64,000 bases of DNA, taken from NCBI GenBank assembly GCA_963811825.1, contig CAWESS010000004.1, positions 1 through 64,000 of the forward strand. Reading direction: 5' to 3'. Shown here in pieces: positions 42,606 through 51,234 of this stretch. This stretch comes from Fodinibacter sp963811825 (lineage in GTDB: Bacteria > Actinomycetota > Actinomycetes > Actinomycetales > Dermatophilaceae). The number at the start of each line of letters is the position of its first letter. The first letter of the stretch is position 1. The notes beneath the pieces are model-generated. The model made no database searches. It saw only the letters and a list, made by a program, of their open reading frames with translations, and was not told the DNA's origin. The translations under genes and the position numbers were made by a program.

Positions 42606-43660
42606 GCGCACCACACCCCTTCACCTTCCTCGTTCATCCCCGCACCCACCTCGCCGAGGACCTGGCTCGCCTCTGGCGCCCGCTCGGCCGCGTGCCCGAC
42701 GGCGTCTACGACACCGCCCTGCGCCGCCTTCCCCTTGCCCCCCTCACGATGGCCGCCGTCGAGATCGGTGGCGAGCGCGTGGGGCACGTCGTCCTCGTGC
42801 CGTTCGGTGCCCGCCACCTCCTGCAGGCTCCCGAGCAGGGGCGCACCCGGGTGGCCCGGGCGGTCGACCGCGCCGTGCGCCTGGGCTCGGGAACCGTCGG
42901 GCTCGGCGCCCTGACCGCCACCGTCACGGGTGGGGGCGTCTCGCTGCGCGGCCGCACCGACATCGGCGTGACCAACGGAAACGCGTTCACCGCGGCAACC
43001 GTCGAGGCCCAGGCCCGGCGGGTGCTCGACACCCTTCCGGCCCTGTCGGAGCGGCACGTCGCCGTCGTCGGCGCCACGGGCAGCGTCGGCACCGCCGTCT
43101 CGCGCCTGCTCGCCCGCAGTGGCGAGGTGGGTCGCCTCACCCTCGTCGCGCGCACCGCCCCCCGGCTGCAGGCCCTCGCCGACGACGTGGGCCGCCACAC
43201 CCCGACCCTCACGGGCACCGACGCCTCAGCCGTCGCGGATGCCGACCTCGTCGTCCTCCTCACGGCCTCGGCGGACTGCGTGCTCGGCCCGGACCACCTC
43301 GCACCGGGCGCCGTCGTCCTCGACGCGACCCAGCCGCGCAACACCTCGCCGGCTCTGCTCACCCAGCGCCCCGACGTCACGGTGATCGACGGCGGGATCG
43401 TCGACATCCCGTCGCTGCGCATCGTCGGCGGCGACATCGGTCTCCCCGACGGTCGCGCCTATGCCTGCTTCGCCGAGACCGCGCTCCTGGCGCTCACCGG
43501 GCACCGGGGCCACTTCGCCATCGGCGCCCCCGGCCTCGACCTCGTCGAGCGCACCCGCGAGCTCGCGGCAGACCTGTCGCACCTCGGGTTCGCGCCCGCC
43601 CCACCGACGTGCTTCGGGCGACCGCTCGAGGCCCGGATGCCGGTCCGCGAGGGCCGCCGC
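42602..43660 (+). CDS. Acyl-ACP reductase-like protein (cyanobacterial AAR family)
   Basis: About 353 residues that follow the layout of cyanobacterial fatty acyl-ACP reductase: GLGALTATVT, ITxGN equivalent VTNGNAFTAAT, Rossmann motif VAVVGATGSVGTAVSRLL, DATQPRNTSP, VIDGGIVD and AYACFAETALLALTGH, where the Cys aligns with the catalytic acyl-enzyme Cys of AAR. The expected reaction is NADPH reduction of an acyl thioester to an aldehyde. The GTG has AGGAG 5 nt upstream. No stop separates it from the next gene's ATG at 43661, so it is either fused to the flavoprotein or a base error hides an ATGA overlap (TGA at 43662 is one frame away). Confidence 0.78.
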
Positions 43661-45002
43661 ATGAAGCGCGTCGTCCTCGTGGGCGGCGGTTACGTGACGC
43701 TGCACGCGTATGCCGCGCTGGCCCGGCGGCTGCGCGCCGAGATCCGCAGTGGCGACGTCGAGGTCGTCGTCCTCACGGCCGACCGGTGCCACAGCTTCCA
43801 CGGGTTCACCGGGGAGGTGCTGGCCGGCATCCTGCCGTTCGCGCGCACCCGCACACCGCTGACCACGGCCTGCCCCAAGGCACGAGTGGTGCACGCCGTC
43901 GTCACCGGCGTCGACCGCCGAGCGGCGCACGGTGACCTACACCCCGGTCGCGGGCGGCGAAGCAACGACCATCACCTGGGAGCACCTGGTCGTCGGAACG
44001 GGGGGTCGCGAGCCCGCGGCCCAGGTGCCCGGGCTGGCCGACCACGGTTTCACCCTGCGCGCGCCGGGCGACATCGAGCGACTGGCCACCCGGGTCGCCG
44101 ACCTGCGCGCGATACCGGCCCAGGACCGCCCGGATGCCGTCGTCGCCGGTGGCGGCCTCGCCGGGGTCGAGCTCGCCGCAGCCCTCGCCGACCCGGGACG
44201 AGGCGGCGAGGACCACCGCCGCCGGGACGGCGGCACGCACGGCATCCGGGTCCACCTCGTGCACGCGGGCGACGAGATCCTGCCCGAGCTCGCCGACCAG
44301 CCCCGCCTGCGCCGACGGGCCGTCGCCGAGCTCGAGGCGCTCGGGGTGGTCAGCCACCTCGGCGTGCGGCTCACAGAGGTCACGGCGACGTCGGCCCGCC
44401 TCTCCGACGGTCGGGTGCTGCCGACCACCACCGTGCTCGCGACCACCGGCCAACGACCGGTGCGCCTGGCCGGTCTCGGGGACGACCTGCGCGACCTCCA
44501 GGGGCGACTCGCCACGGCATCCGACCTCAGGGTCATCGACACGGACGGCCAGCCCGCTGCGGGAGGTCGCCTCTGGGCGGCCGGTGATGCCGCTCGCGTG
44601 CTGCACCCGACGACCGGCGACCCGGTGCCCGCGAATGCGCTGTGGGCGATCAAGGGCGGTCGCCGCCTCGGCGACAACATCGCCCGCGCGATGACCGGCC
44701 ACCCGACGCGCCCGTTCACCTACCGCGGGCTCGGGCGGGCCGCCTCGTTCGGCCTGGGGCGCTCGGTGTCCGAGCTCTACGGCATCCCGTTCACCGGCCT
44801 GACGGCCTGGGTGCTGCGCCTGGCGTTCTTCCTGCGGTTCATGCCCTCGCGCCGCACGGCTGCGGCCACCCTCGTCGACGTCGCCCGCGCGATGGCCGGC
44901 CACGCCACCCCGGCTTTCCCTCCCCATGAGGCAAGCCCGAGGTTCGCAAGGGTTGACATCCCCGGCGAACCTCGTGCTTCCCGGGTGGAGCCCGCGGCCT
45001 GA
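43661..45002 (+). CDS. NDH-2-like FAD/NAD(P) oxidoreductase, frame broken near 43925
   Basis: About 447 residues. The first dinucleotide fold is MKRVVLVGGGYVTLHAYAALA, the second is AVVAGGGLAGVELAAALAD, and the FAD end motif is RLWAAGDAARVLHP. The C-terminal part (FGLGRSVSELYGIPFTGLTAWVLRLAFFLRFMPSR read as amphipathic and hydrophobic helices) resembles the membrane anchor of type II NADH dehydrogenases. One extra base near 43925 breaks the frame; the repaired joint is VDRERRTVTYTP. It may pass electrons to quinone or supply reducing power to the adjacent reductase. Confidence 0.8.
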
Positions 45003-45080
45003 CCCAACGTTAGACAGGACCGACGCGTCGCTCGGCGTCCCATGGTGGTCGTGCACCCCCGGGTGCGAGAGACTGACTGG

Positions 45081-45944
45081 ATGCGCGTCGCCGGAGCCCA
45101 CGTCCTTCTCACCGGTGCCACCGGCGACATCGGGCGGCACCTCGCGGAGCGCCTGGTCGATGCCGGGGCCACGGTCACCCTCGTCGCCCGAGGGCGCCTC
45201 GGCCTCGAGTCGCTCGCCGCGGACATCGGGGGCGTGGCCGTCCCGGCCGACCTGACCGACCGGGCCGTCCTTCGCGGGCTCGTGACCAGGGTCGAGGCCG
45301 AGCTCGGGCCGATCGACGTCCTCGTCAACAACGCCGGCACCGAGACCGTCGGCCACCTCACCGACCTCACGTCCGACGACCTCGAGCACCTCGTCGCCCT
45401 CAACCTGCTCGCGCCGGCCGAGCTCTGCCGTCAGGTGCTGCCCGGGATGACGAGGCGCGGTCGCGGCCACCTCGTCAACATCTCCTCGCTCGCGGGCGTC
45501 GCCACGTTCCCGGGACTCGCGACGTACGGGGCCACGAAGGCGGGCCTCACCCACCTCACGTCAGGCCTGCGAGCCGACCTGCGCGGTGGCCCGATCGGCA
45601 CCCTCGCCGTCGAGATCGGCCCGGTCTCCTCCGAGATGATGGCCCGCATCGCCAGCCACCCGCCGGCCGCAGCCGCCTTCGAGCGGGTCCTGCGCACCCG
45701 TGCCCTGACGATGCTCGAGCCGGATGCCGTCGCCCGCGCCATCGTGGCCGCGGTCGAGAGCGGACGACCAACACTTCGGATGCCGCGTCGCGCGGCCCCG
45801 CTCGCAGCCCTCACCCACGCGCCCCGCAGCCTCGTGCGGCTGGCGCTGACCGGCATCCGGTCACCCCACGACGGCCCGGTGACGGCTGGAGGCGCACCTC
45901 TCGGAAGGAGTGCGACCCCCGCACCGCTGCGGGCCGTCCGGTGA
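45081..45944 (+). CDS. Short-chain dehydrogenase/reductase
   Basis: About 287 residues: cofactor motif VLLTGATGDIGRHLAERL, VNNAGTETVG, catalytic Ser in VNISSLAG and YGATK (Tyr, Lys). The C-terminal end carries a positively charged amphipathic stretch (PRSLVRLALTGIRSP). It looks like SDRs acting on fatty aldehydes or keto-lipids. The ATG at 45081 places the Rossmann motif at the usual distance; an in-frame ATG at 45042 would add 13 residues. TTAGAC near 45010 may be a -10 box, so it may have its own promoter. GTGA overlap joins it to the next gene. Confidence 0.88.
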   Translation: MRVAGAHVLLTGATGDIGRHLAERLVDAGATVTLVARGRLGLESLAADIGGVAVPADLTDRAVLRGLVTRVEAELGPIDVLVNNAGTETVGHLTDLTSDDLEHLVALNLLAPAELCRQVLPGMTRRGRGHLVNISSLAGVATFPGLATYGATKAGLTHLTSGLRADLRGGPIGTLAVEIGPVSSEMMARIASHPPAAAAFERVLRTRALTMLEPDAVARAIVAAVESGRPTLRMPRRAAPLAALTHAPRSLVRLALTGIRSPHDGPVTAGGAPLGRSATPAPLRAVR

Positions 45945-46766
45945 CCCGCGAACCCAGCGCCCCGAGGGTGCCCGTGCGGCGCAAGATCGCCGTCGCGACC
46001 TGGCGCCCGTCGCGTGACGGACGGATCTACGCCCGCATGGAGGTCGACGTCACCGCTGCGCTGGCCTACATCGAGCGGGTCCGGGCCGAGACCGGTGAGC
46101 GCATCACGATCACGCACGTCGTCGGGGCGGCTCTCGGGCGAGCCCTGCGCGCCGTGCCCGAGGTGCGGGCCCGGGTCGTGTTCGGGCGACTGCGTCCCCT
46201 TGGAGACGTGCGACATCGGGTTCGCCGTCGACATCGGGCACGGGTCGGACCTCGCACCGATCAAGGTGCACGACGTCGACCGGCTGAGCCCCGTGGAGAT
46301 CTCGAAGGCCGTCGACACCGGGGCCAAGCAGCTGCGGCGCGGCGAACACTCGTCGTACAAGCGCACGTCGAGCCTCGTGAGGATCGCCCCGGCCTGGGCG
46401 CTGCGGCCCGTGATGGCCGCTGCGAGTGTCGTGGCCGGCGGCTTCGGCAAGGGCTTCGTCGGCCAACCCGGCTTCCCGCTCGGCACGGCGTTCGTCTCCA
46501 ACGTCGGCACCCTCGGGCTCGACGAGGCGTTCCTCGCACCGCTGCCGCTGGCGCGCACCCCGATCTACCTCGCCGTCGGCACGGTGCAGCAGCGCGCGGT
46601 GGTCGTCGACGGGTTGGTCGTCGCGCGGCCGGTGCTCGTGCTCGTCGCGACCGCCGACCACCGGATCGTCGACGGGGCGCACGCCGGGCAGGTCACGACG
46701 ATCGTGCGTGAGTTCCTGGCCCACCCCGAGCGCCTCGACCACCCGCCCGCTGACGATCCCCGCTGA
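45941..46766 (+). CDS. 2-oxoacid dehydrogenase E2-type acyltransferase catalytic domain protein, frame broken near 46195
   Basis: About 275 residues, only the catalytic domain of E2 acyltransferases: VRRKIAVATWRPSRDGRIYARMEVDVT, then TCDIGFAVDIGHGSDLAPIKVHDVDRLSPVEIS (after the break) and the active site DHRIVDGAHAG. Lipoyl and subunit-binding domains are missing, so it is not a normal dehydrogenase component; it may move acyl groups between thiols. One extra base near 46195 breaks the frame. Its GTG overlaps the SDR stop, closing a four- or five-gene operon. Confidence 0.8.
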
Positions 46767-46775
46767 CGCCGGCGG

Positions 46776-48354
46776 TCAGGCGACCGGGCGCCGCGCCGTC
46801 GGGTACGGCGTGAGCAGCTGGTCGACCGGCGCGAAGTCGTCGGTCAGCACCTGGGCGTCCCCGACCCACGCGTCGAGGTCGGCGCCGTCGACGACCTCCC
46901 AGTCCAGCCCCTGCGCCCCGAACCCCTCTCGCAGCGCCACCAGGTCGAGCGGCGAGTCCGAGCCGATGGCGACCACATTGCCACCGGAACCGACCTCACG
47001 ACCCAGCGTCGCGGCATCCGACGCCACCGCGACGTGGTCGAAGACCGTGCGCATCGTCGCGAGCTCGGACCGCGCGAACGCCAGCGGCGCGAAGTCGATG
47101 AGGTTCGCCGCGTAGATGCCGTCGGGGCGCACCACCCGGTGTACGTCGACGAGCGCCTCGCGGGTCGTGAGGTGCCACGGCACGCTGATGCCCCCGAACG
47201 CGTCGCCGACGACGAGGTCGCGGCTGTCGGTGTCGAGCCGGCGCAGACCGAGCCGGGCGTCCTCGATGCGCACGTCCATGTCCGGTCCGGTCACGAGCCC
47301 GAGCCGCTCCTCGTCGATCTCGAGCACACCCGGGTCGATCTCGGAGACCACGCTCGACGTGCCCGGCCGCACCCGTTCGAGGTAGCGCGGCAACGTCAGG
47401 CCGCCGCCGCCGAGGTGGTAGGCCGTGAGCGGCTCGTCGGCGGGGAACGCGGTGTCGGCCACCGCCGCGAGGGCCTGCACGTACTGGAACTCGAGGTGGG
47501 TCGGGTCGTCGAGGTCGACGTAGGAGTGCCGCAGGCTGTCGAGCACGAGCACCCGACCGCTGTCGCGCACGGGGTCGGTCTGCACCTGGGCGCAGTGGTA
47601 GACCGTCTCGGCCTCGCACTGGCCGGGGCCGAACGCCGCCCCGAGGGCCCCGGGGACGAGCAGCACGATCGGCAGCACCGCAGCCCGGATGCCGCGCACG
47701 CGCCACTCCACGGCGGCCGCGGACAGGACGAGCAGCACGCCCGTGGCGACCAGCACCGAGCTGACCGGGCAGGGCCGCGAGGAAGACGAACCCGGTGAGC
47801 ACCGTGCCCGCGATCGCCCCGACGGTGCCGATGCCGGACAGCCGCCCGACGACGCTGCCCGTCTCGGCGAGGTCGGTGAGCACGAGCTTGGTGACCATCG
47901 GCGACACGGCCGAGAGCAGGGCGCCGGGCACGAGGATGGCCACGATCGCCACGAGCAGCGCGCCGCCCGACCCGGCCGTCTCCCCGGCGGCCCGGACGAC
48001 GAAGGGCATCGCGGCCACGGCCACTCCCGAGATGGCGAGCAACGGGCCGAGGGCGCGCCGCGGCGGCATCACGTCGGCCGCGCGGCCACCCGCCCACGAA
48101 CCGGTCGCGATCGCCGCGAGCGCGATGCCGATGACGATCGTGCTCGTCTCGAGGGTCAGCCCGAGGTAGGGCGCGAGCAGGCGCAGCGCGGCGATCTCGA
48201 CGACGAGCACCGCAGCGCTCGACCCGAAGACGAGCGCGGCAGCAGTCATCGGCCCGATGGCGGCCGACCTCGCGACGGGCGCCGAGGCGCCGGATGCCGT
48301 GCGACCGGCATCCGGCCGTGGCGCCGCCGCGCCGTCGTCCTTGCGTGCGCTCAC
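46776..48354 (-). CDS. Membrane-bound spermidine synthase-like protein, frame broken near 47770
   Basis: About 525 residues. The N-terminal half has 7-8 membrane helices (ALVFGSSAAVLVVEIAALRLLAPYLG, LLAISGVAVAAMPFVV, LLVAIVAILVPGALLSAVSPMVTKLVL). The C-terminal half is a polyamine-synthase/methyltransferase fold: HSYVDLDDPTHLEFQYVQALA, LGGGGLTLPRYL, SEIDPGVLEI, DLVVGDAFGGISVPWHL. Many such fused proteins have no proven substrate. Deleting one base near 47770 gives LPVSSVLVATGVLLV and joins both halves. The GTG at 48354 overlaps the VapC stop codon. Confidence 0.82.
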
Positions 48355-48761
48355 GGTGCTTGGTCCGGGGAGAGCACCGGCGCGACGTCCGTCTGGCGGA
48401 AGTCGTCTCCGACGAACAGCAGGGGTCGACCCTCGGTGGTCGAGAGCGCATACGAGAAGCAGTCTCCGAAGTTGAGGCGGGCAGGCGAGCCCGACCCGCG
48501 GCCGAAGCGCTGGTAGGCCAATCGCGCAACCTCAGCCTGTCGGGAGGTCACCGGCACGACCTCGATCCCCAACTCCTCGATCACCCGGTCCAGACGTTCC
48601 CCGTGGCGAGCAGAGCGGGCATCCGCGACGATTCCGGCCTCGACCCAGCTGGCGGCCGACATCCTGGGCGCGGGAGAGGCTGCGGCCAGCGCGGCCAGAA
48701 CCTGCGTCGAGCCGGGCTCACCCTCGAGAACCGCGATCAGCGCGGAGGTGTCGACGATCAT
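48351..48761 (-). CDS. vapC: VapC-type PIN domain toxin
   Basis: The 136-residue PIN ribonuclease has acidic residues in MIVDTSALIAVL (Asp4), WVEAGIV (Glu), LNFGDCFSYAL (Asp) and FVGDDFRQTD (Asp), the usual metal site. It overlaps vapB by ATGA. Its stop codon overlaps the GTG of the spermidine-synthase-like gene, so toxin and membrane protein share a transcript. Targets of VapC toxins are usually tRNA or rRNA; none can be named here. Confidence 0.9.
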   Translation of the reverse strand: MIVDTSALIAVLEGEPGSTQVLAALAAASPAPRMSAASWVEAGIVADARSARHGERLDRVIEELGIEVVPVTSRQAEVARLAYQRFGRGSGSPARLNFGDCFSYALSTTEGRPLLFVGDDFRQTDVAPVLSPDQAP

Positions 48762-49018
48762 CGGGGCAGGCCGGTCGCCTCGTCGTACAGGTCCTCCGCA
48801 CGAAGGGCGCCACGACCGGGGTCGGCCTGCCACTCCGCCGCGATGGCCAGGACTCGGTCGATCACCGGGGCCGTGCGGGACTCCTCGGGGTCGACGGCAT
48901 ACTCACGCAGCAACTTCACCAACGCCTCCTCGATCGCGCCGGTCTGGGTGCGACCGGTGACTCGTGCGGCCTCGCGGGCCAGGCGATGAACCCGCTCGTT
49001 CTTGATGTTCAGCCCCAT
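48758..49018 (-). CDS. vapB: VapB-type antitoxin
   Basis: The 86-residue protein is of the PSK_trans_fac (Rv0623-like) type: MGLNIKNERVHRLAREAARVTGRTQTGAIEEALVKLLREYA, a ribbon-helix-helix DNA-binding start, then a toxin-neutralising tail (DPGRGALRAEDLYDEATGLPR). The ATG follows TAGAAT (minus 49030-49025) by 6 nt. A perfect inverted repeat overlaps this promoter, consistent with autorepression by the VapBC complex. Confidence 0.9.
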   Translation of the reverse strand: MGLNIKNERVHRLAREAARVTGRTQTGAIEEALVKLLREYAVDPEESRTAPVIDRVLAIAAEWQADPGRGALRAEDLYDEATGLPR

Positions 49019-49027
49019 GGGTAGATT

Positions 49028-49048
49028 CTACCCTCTTCACGAGGGTAG
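49028..49048. promoter_or_regulatory. VapBC operator: inverted repeat over the -10 box
   Basis: CTACCCTC (49028-49035) and GAGGGTAG (49041-49048) form a perfect 8-bp inverted repeat with a 5-bp centre. One arm overlaps the TAGAAT -10 box of vapB, so binding of the antitoxin would shut the promoter. Confidence 0.75.
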
Positions 49049-49101
49049 ACGGTAGAGCCGACTGCCCCCGTTGCCCAGCGGCCCTCCACCCTGCGTCCAG
49101 G

Positions 49102-50295
49102 TCACCTCTCGCGCAGGGCCACCGGGGCGGGTCCCAGGCGGTGGGCGGTGATCGCCGCCGTCGATCGCGCCGCCACGCCGGATCGAAAGACCCCGGTGAG
49201 CATGGCCTCGAGCAGCACGCGCCCCACCCGGCCGGGGATCTTCGCGCTGCTGCTGCGAGCCCCAGCCCGCACGATCGCCTCGACCCTCTGACGACGTGCC
49301 TGCTCGTACACCGCCAGCCCGCCCACGCCGTGGCTGGCCACGGACCGGGCCAGCACGACGGCATCCTCGAGGGCCATCGCCGCACCCTGCCCGCTGCTCG
49401 GCGACGGCGCGTGTGCCGCGTCCCCGACGAGCACGTTGCGCCCGCGCCACCACGTCGGGACGTGGGGCAGGTCGAACGTGCTGTCGCCCGCGAGCTCGAG
49501 CACTCCCGCGGCCACGAGGTCGGATGCCGGCCCGGCGTCCTCCCTGACGAGGTCACCGAGGTGGGCCAGCCACTCCGCCTGCGTCGTCGCAGCCCTTTCC
49601 TCGCGGCTGATGACCGGCCGCGGCTCGTTGACGAACCAGACGACGTCACCCGTGGGGAGAGGGTGCGCTCCGAAGAAGGACCGCCGCCCGAAGACGAAGT
49701 GCCACGCCTCGGGCTCGAGATTCGAGGCGAGGGTGGTGCCGCGCGTGATGCCACCGAAGTTGGCCAGCCCCACGTAGCGGGCGTCCGGCGCCTGCGGGTC
49801 GAGGGCGCGGCGCGTCGATGAGCGCACTCCGTCGGCCGCAACGAGCACGTCGCCGTGGACGGTCGACCCGTCGGAGAGCACGGCCCGCACGCCGCGGTCG
49901 TCCTGGCTCGTGGACACGACCTCGGCACCCAGCCGTACGTCGGCACCCAGGGCGCGTGCGGCATCCGAGAGAACCACCGCCAGGGCCGATCGCTTCATCG
50001 TGAGCGCCACCGAGCCGTCAGCGAGGGGGGTGCCGAGCATGACGTCTCCGAGGTGTCGGCCCGTCGCACCGAACATGCGGTTGACCCGGCTGGCGTGGCC
50101 CACGGCCCGGGCTCCGTCGAGCACGCCGAGCACCTCGAGCGCGTCGAGGCCGTTGGGTGCCACCGTGATCCAGGACCCTTCGTCGGGATCGGCCACCGGT
50201 CGGCGTTCGAGGACGGTGGCGTCGAGGCCGAGTCGGGTGGCCGCGAGAGCCACGGCGGGGCCTGCCACCCCGCCGCCGACGACGAGTAGTCTCAT
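49102..50295 (-). CDS. FAD-dependent monooxygenase (class A flavoprotein)
   Basis: The 397-residue protein has the FAD motifs of aromatic hydroxylases: MRLLVVGGGVAGPAVALAATRLG (GxGxxG), VLVAADGVRSSTR (DG motif) and VLVGDAAHAPSPSSGQGAAMALEDA (GD motif). The group hydroxylates small aromatics, or inactivates antibiotics such as tetracyclines or rifamycins. It is divergent from a MarR regulator with palindromes in the 47-bp gap, suggesting induction by the compound it oxidises. Confidence 0.9.
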   Translation of the reverse strand: MRLLVVGGGVAGPAVALAATRLGLDATVLERRPVADPDEGSWITVAPNGLDALEVLGVLDGARAVGHASRVNRMFGATGRHLGDVMLGTPLADGSVALTMKRSALAVVLSDAARALGADVRLGAEVVSTSQDDRGVRAVLSDGSTVHGDVLVAADGVRSSTRRALDPQAPDARYVGLANFGGITRGTTLASNLEPEAWHFVFGRRSFFGAHPLPTGDVVWFVNEPRPVISREERAATTQAEWLAHLGDLVREDAGPASDLVAAGVLELAGDSTFDLPHVPTWWRGRNVLVGDAAHAPSPSSGQGAAMALEDAVVLARSVASHGVGGLAVYEQARRQRVEAIVRAGARSSSAKIPGRVGRVLLEAMLTGVFRSGVAARSTAAITAHRLGPAPVALRER

Positions 50296-50307
50296 GACGG
50301 TCCTTTG

Positions 50308-50337
50308 TACGAGGTTCGTATATTTCGATTATCGAAA
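50308..50337. promoter_or_regulatory. Two palindromes between the monooxygenase and MarR genes
   Basis: TACGAGGTTCGTA (50308-50320, 5-bp arms) and TTTCGATTATCGAAA (50323-50337, 7-bp arms, one central base) fill the divergent promoter region, and both are perfect. MarR dimers bind such sites; each may control one direction. Confidence 0.7.
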
Positions 50338-50342
50338 GGATA

Positions 50343-50804
50343 GTGACCGTGGTGTCACGGGGTCAAGTGGTGGGCGAGCTCGGGACGGCGCTGCAGCGCT
50401 ACCAGCGCAGCGTGCAGGCCTACGACGACGCCGTCGGGCGGGCCCTCGGCCTGGGCCCGGCCGACCTGCGCTGCCTCGACTGGCTCGTCGACGGTCCCAA
50501 GCCGGCGGGGGTCCTCGCGACCGCCACCGGGCTGCGACCGGCCGCCACGACCGCCCTCATCGACCGACTCGAGACCAAGGGGCTCGTCGAGCGCGTGCCC
50601 GACGAGACCGATCGGCGCCGGGTGCTCGTGCGCATGACAGAGGCCGGGCAGCACTCGACGTACGCCATGTACGCCCCCCTCGTCGAGGAGGGCGCGGGGC
50701 TGTTCACGGAGCACTCCGTCGCCGAGCTCACCGCGATGCGCGACCTGCTCGACGCCATGCGCGAGCTGACCGATCGCCTGCGCGACGGCATCCGCTCACC
50801 CTGA
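50343..50804 (+). CDS. MarR family transcriptional regulator
   Basis: The protein has about 153 residues with a winged helix: LGPADLRCLDWLVDGPKPAGVLATATGLRPAATTALIDRLETKGLVERVPDETDRRRVLVRMTEAG, split over helices 2-5 and the wing. The start is GTG at 50343 or, better spaced from AAAGGA (50335-50340), GTG at 50349. It probably represses the divergent monooxygenase gene. Confidence 0.88.
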   Translation: MTVVSRGQVVGELGTALQRYQRSVQAYDDAVGRALGLGPADLRCLDWLVDGPKPAGVLATATGLRPAATTALIDRLETKGLVERVPDETDRRRVLVRMTEAGQHSTYAMYAPLVEEGAGLFTEHSVAELTAMRDLLDAMRELTDRLRDGIRSP

Positions 50805-50810
50805 CCCCAC

Positions 50811-50860
50811 CACATGACGAAGGACCCCTCGAAAAGCGTGAGGGGTCCTTCGTCATGTGG
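50811..50860. terminator. Long hairpin, bidirectional terminator between MarR and tRNA-Leu
   Basis: The left arm 50811-50831 and right arm 50841-50860 pair over 20 bp with a single bulged A, around a 9-nt loop. The stem begins 7 bp after the MarR stop codon. On the minus strand it begins at the CCA end of the tRNA, so it can end both transcripts. Confidence 0.8.
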
Positions 50861-50943
50861 TGCGCAAGGGGGGATTTGAACCCCCACGCCCTTTCGGACA
50901 CTGGCACCTGAAGCCAGCGCGTCTGCCGTTCCGCCACTTGCGC
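50859..50943 (-). tRNA. tRNA-Leu (anticodon CAG)
   Basis: The minus strand reads a full class II tRNA: acceptor GCGCAAG/CTTGCGC, anticodon stem CTGGC/GCCAG with loop TTCAGGT (anticodon CAG), a long variable arm (TGTCCGAAAGGGCG), T arm GGGGGTTCAAATCCCCC, discriminator A and an encoded CCA (50861-50859). A tRNA-Leu gene close to fhaA is also found in mycobacteria, from memory. Confidence 0.97.
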
Positions 50944-51113
50944 GTGGTGCTCGCATGAGCACACACAGTGTGCCCGATGGGAGGCCGATGCTCCAAAGCG
51001 AGGATGCCGTGGCACCGGTCCGCGCCCACCCGCACCCTCCGCTGCGGCTGGCAGCCGGGGGGTGCCCGGGGTGCGAAGGGCGCGCTCAACCGCGCGCCTG
51101 ACACCCCACCCCC

Positions 51114-51198
51114 GGTTCATCGGGTGACCCGATGAACCCTCACTTCCCGGGACAAGGCTTGTGTGTTATCTTTTGTGTTTTCTCGGGTGAAGTGAGGG
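51114..51198. repeat. Perfect 25-bp palindrome overlapping a second inverted repeat
   Basis: GGTTCATCGGGT (51114-51125), one G, and ACCCGATGAACC (51127-51138) form a perfect palindrome. CCCTCACTTC (51137-51146) pairs with GAAGTGAGGG (51189-51198) around a 42-nt AT-rich centre (ATCTTTTGTGTTTT). The gap between pirin and tRNA-Leu (51235 to 50944) has no ORF I support. Confidence 0.75.
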
Positions 51199-51234
51199 CT
51201 TGTCGGTCGCCGACCGGCCAACCGGCCCACCGGA

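Noticed and set aside
50859..51198. Prophage or island attachment at tRNA-Leu
   Set aside because: No integrase, recombinase or direct repeat of the tRNA end is present in the window; only palindromes remain.
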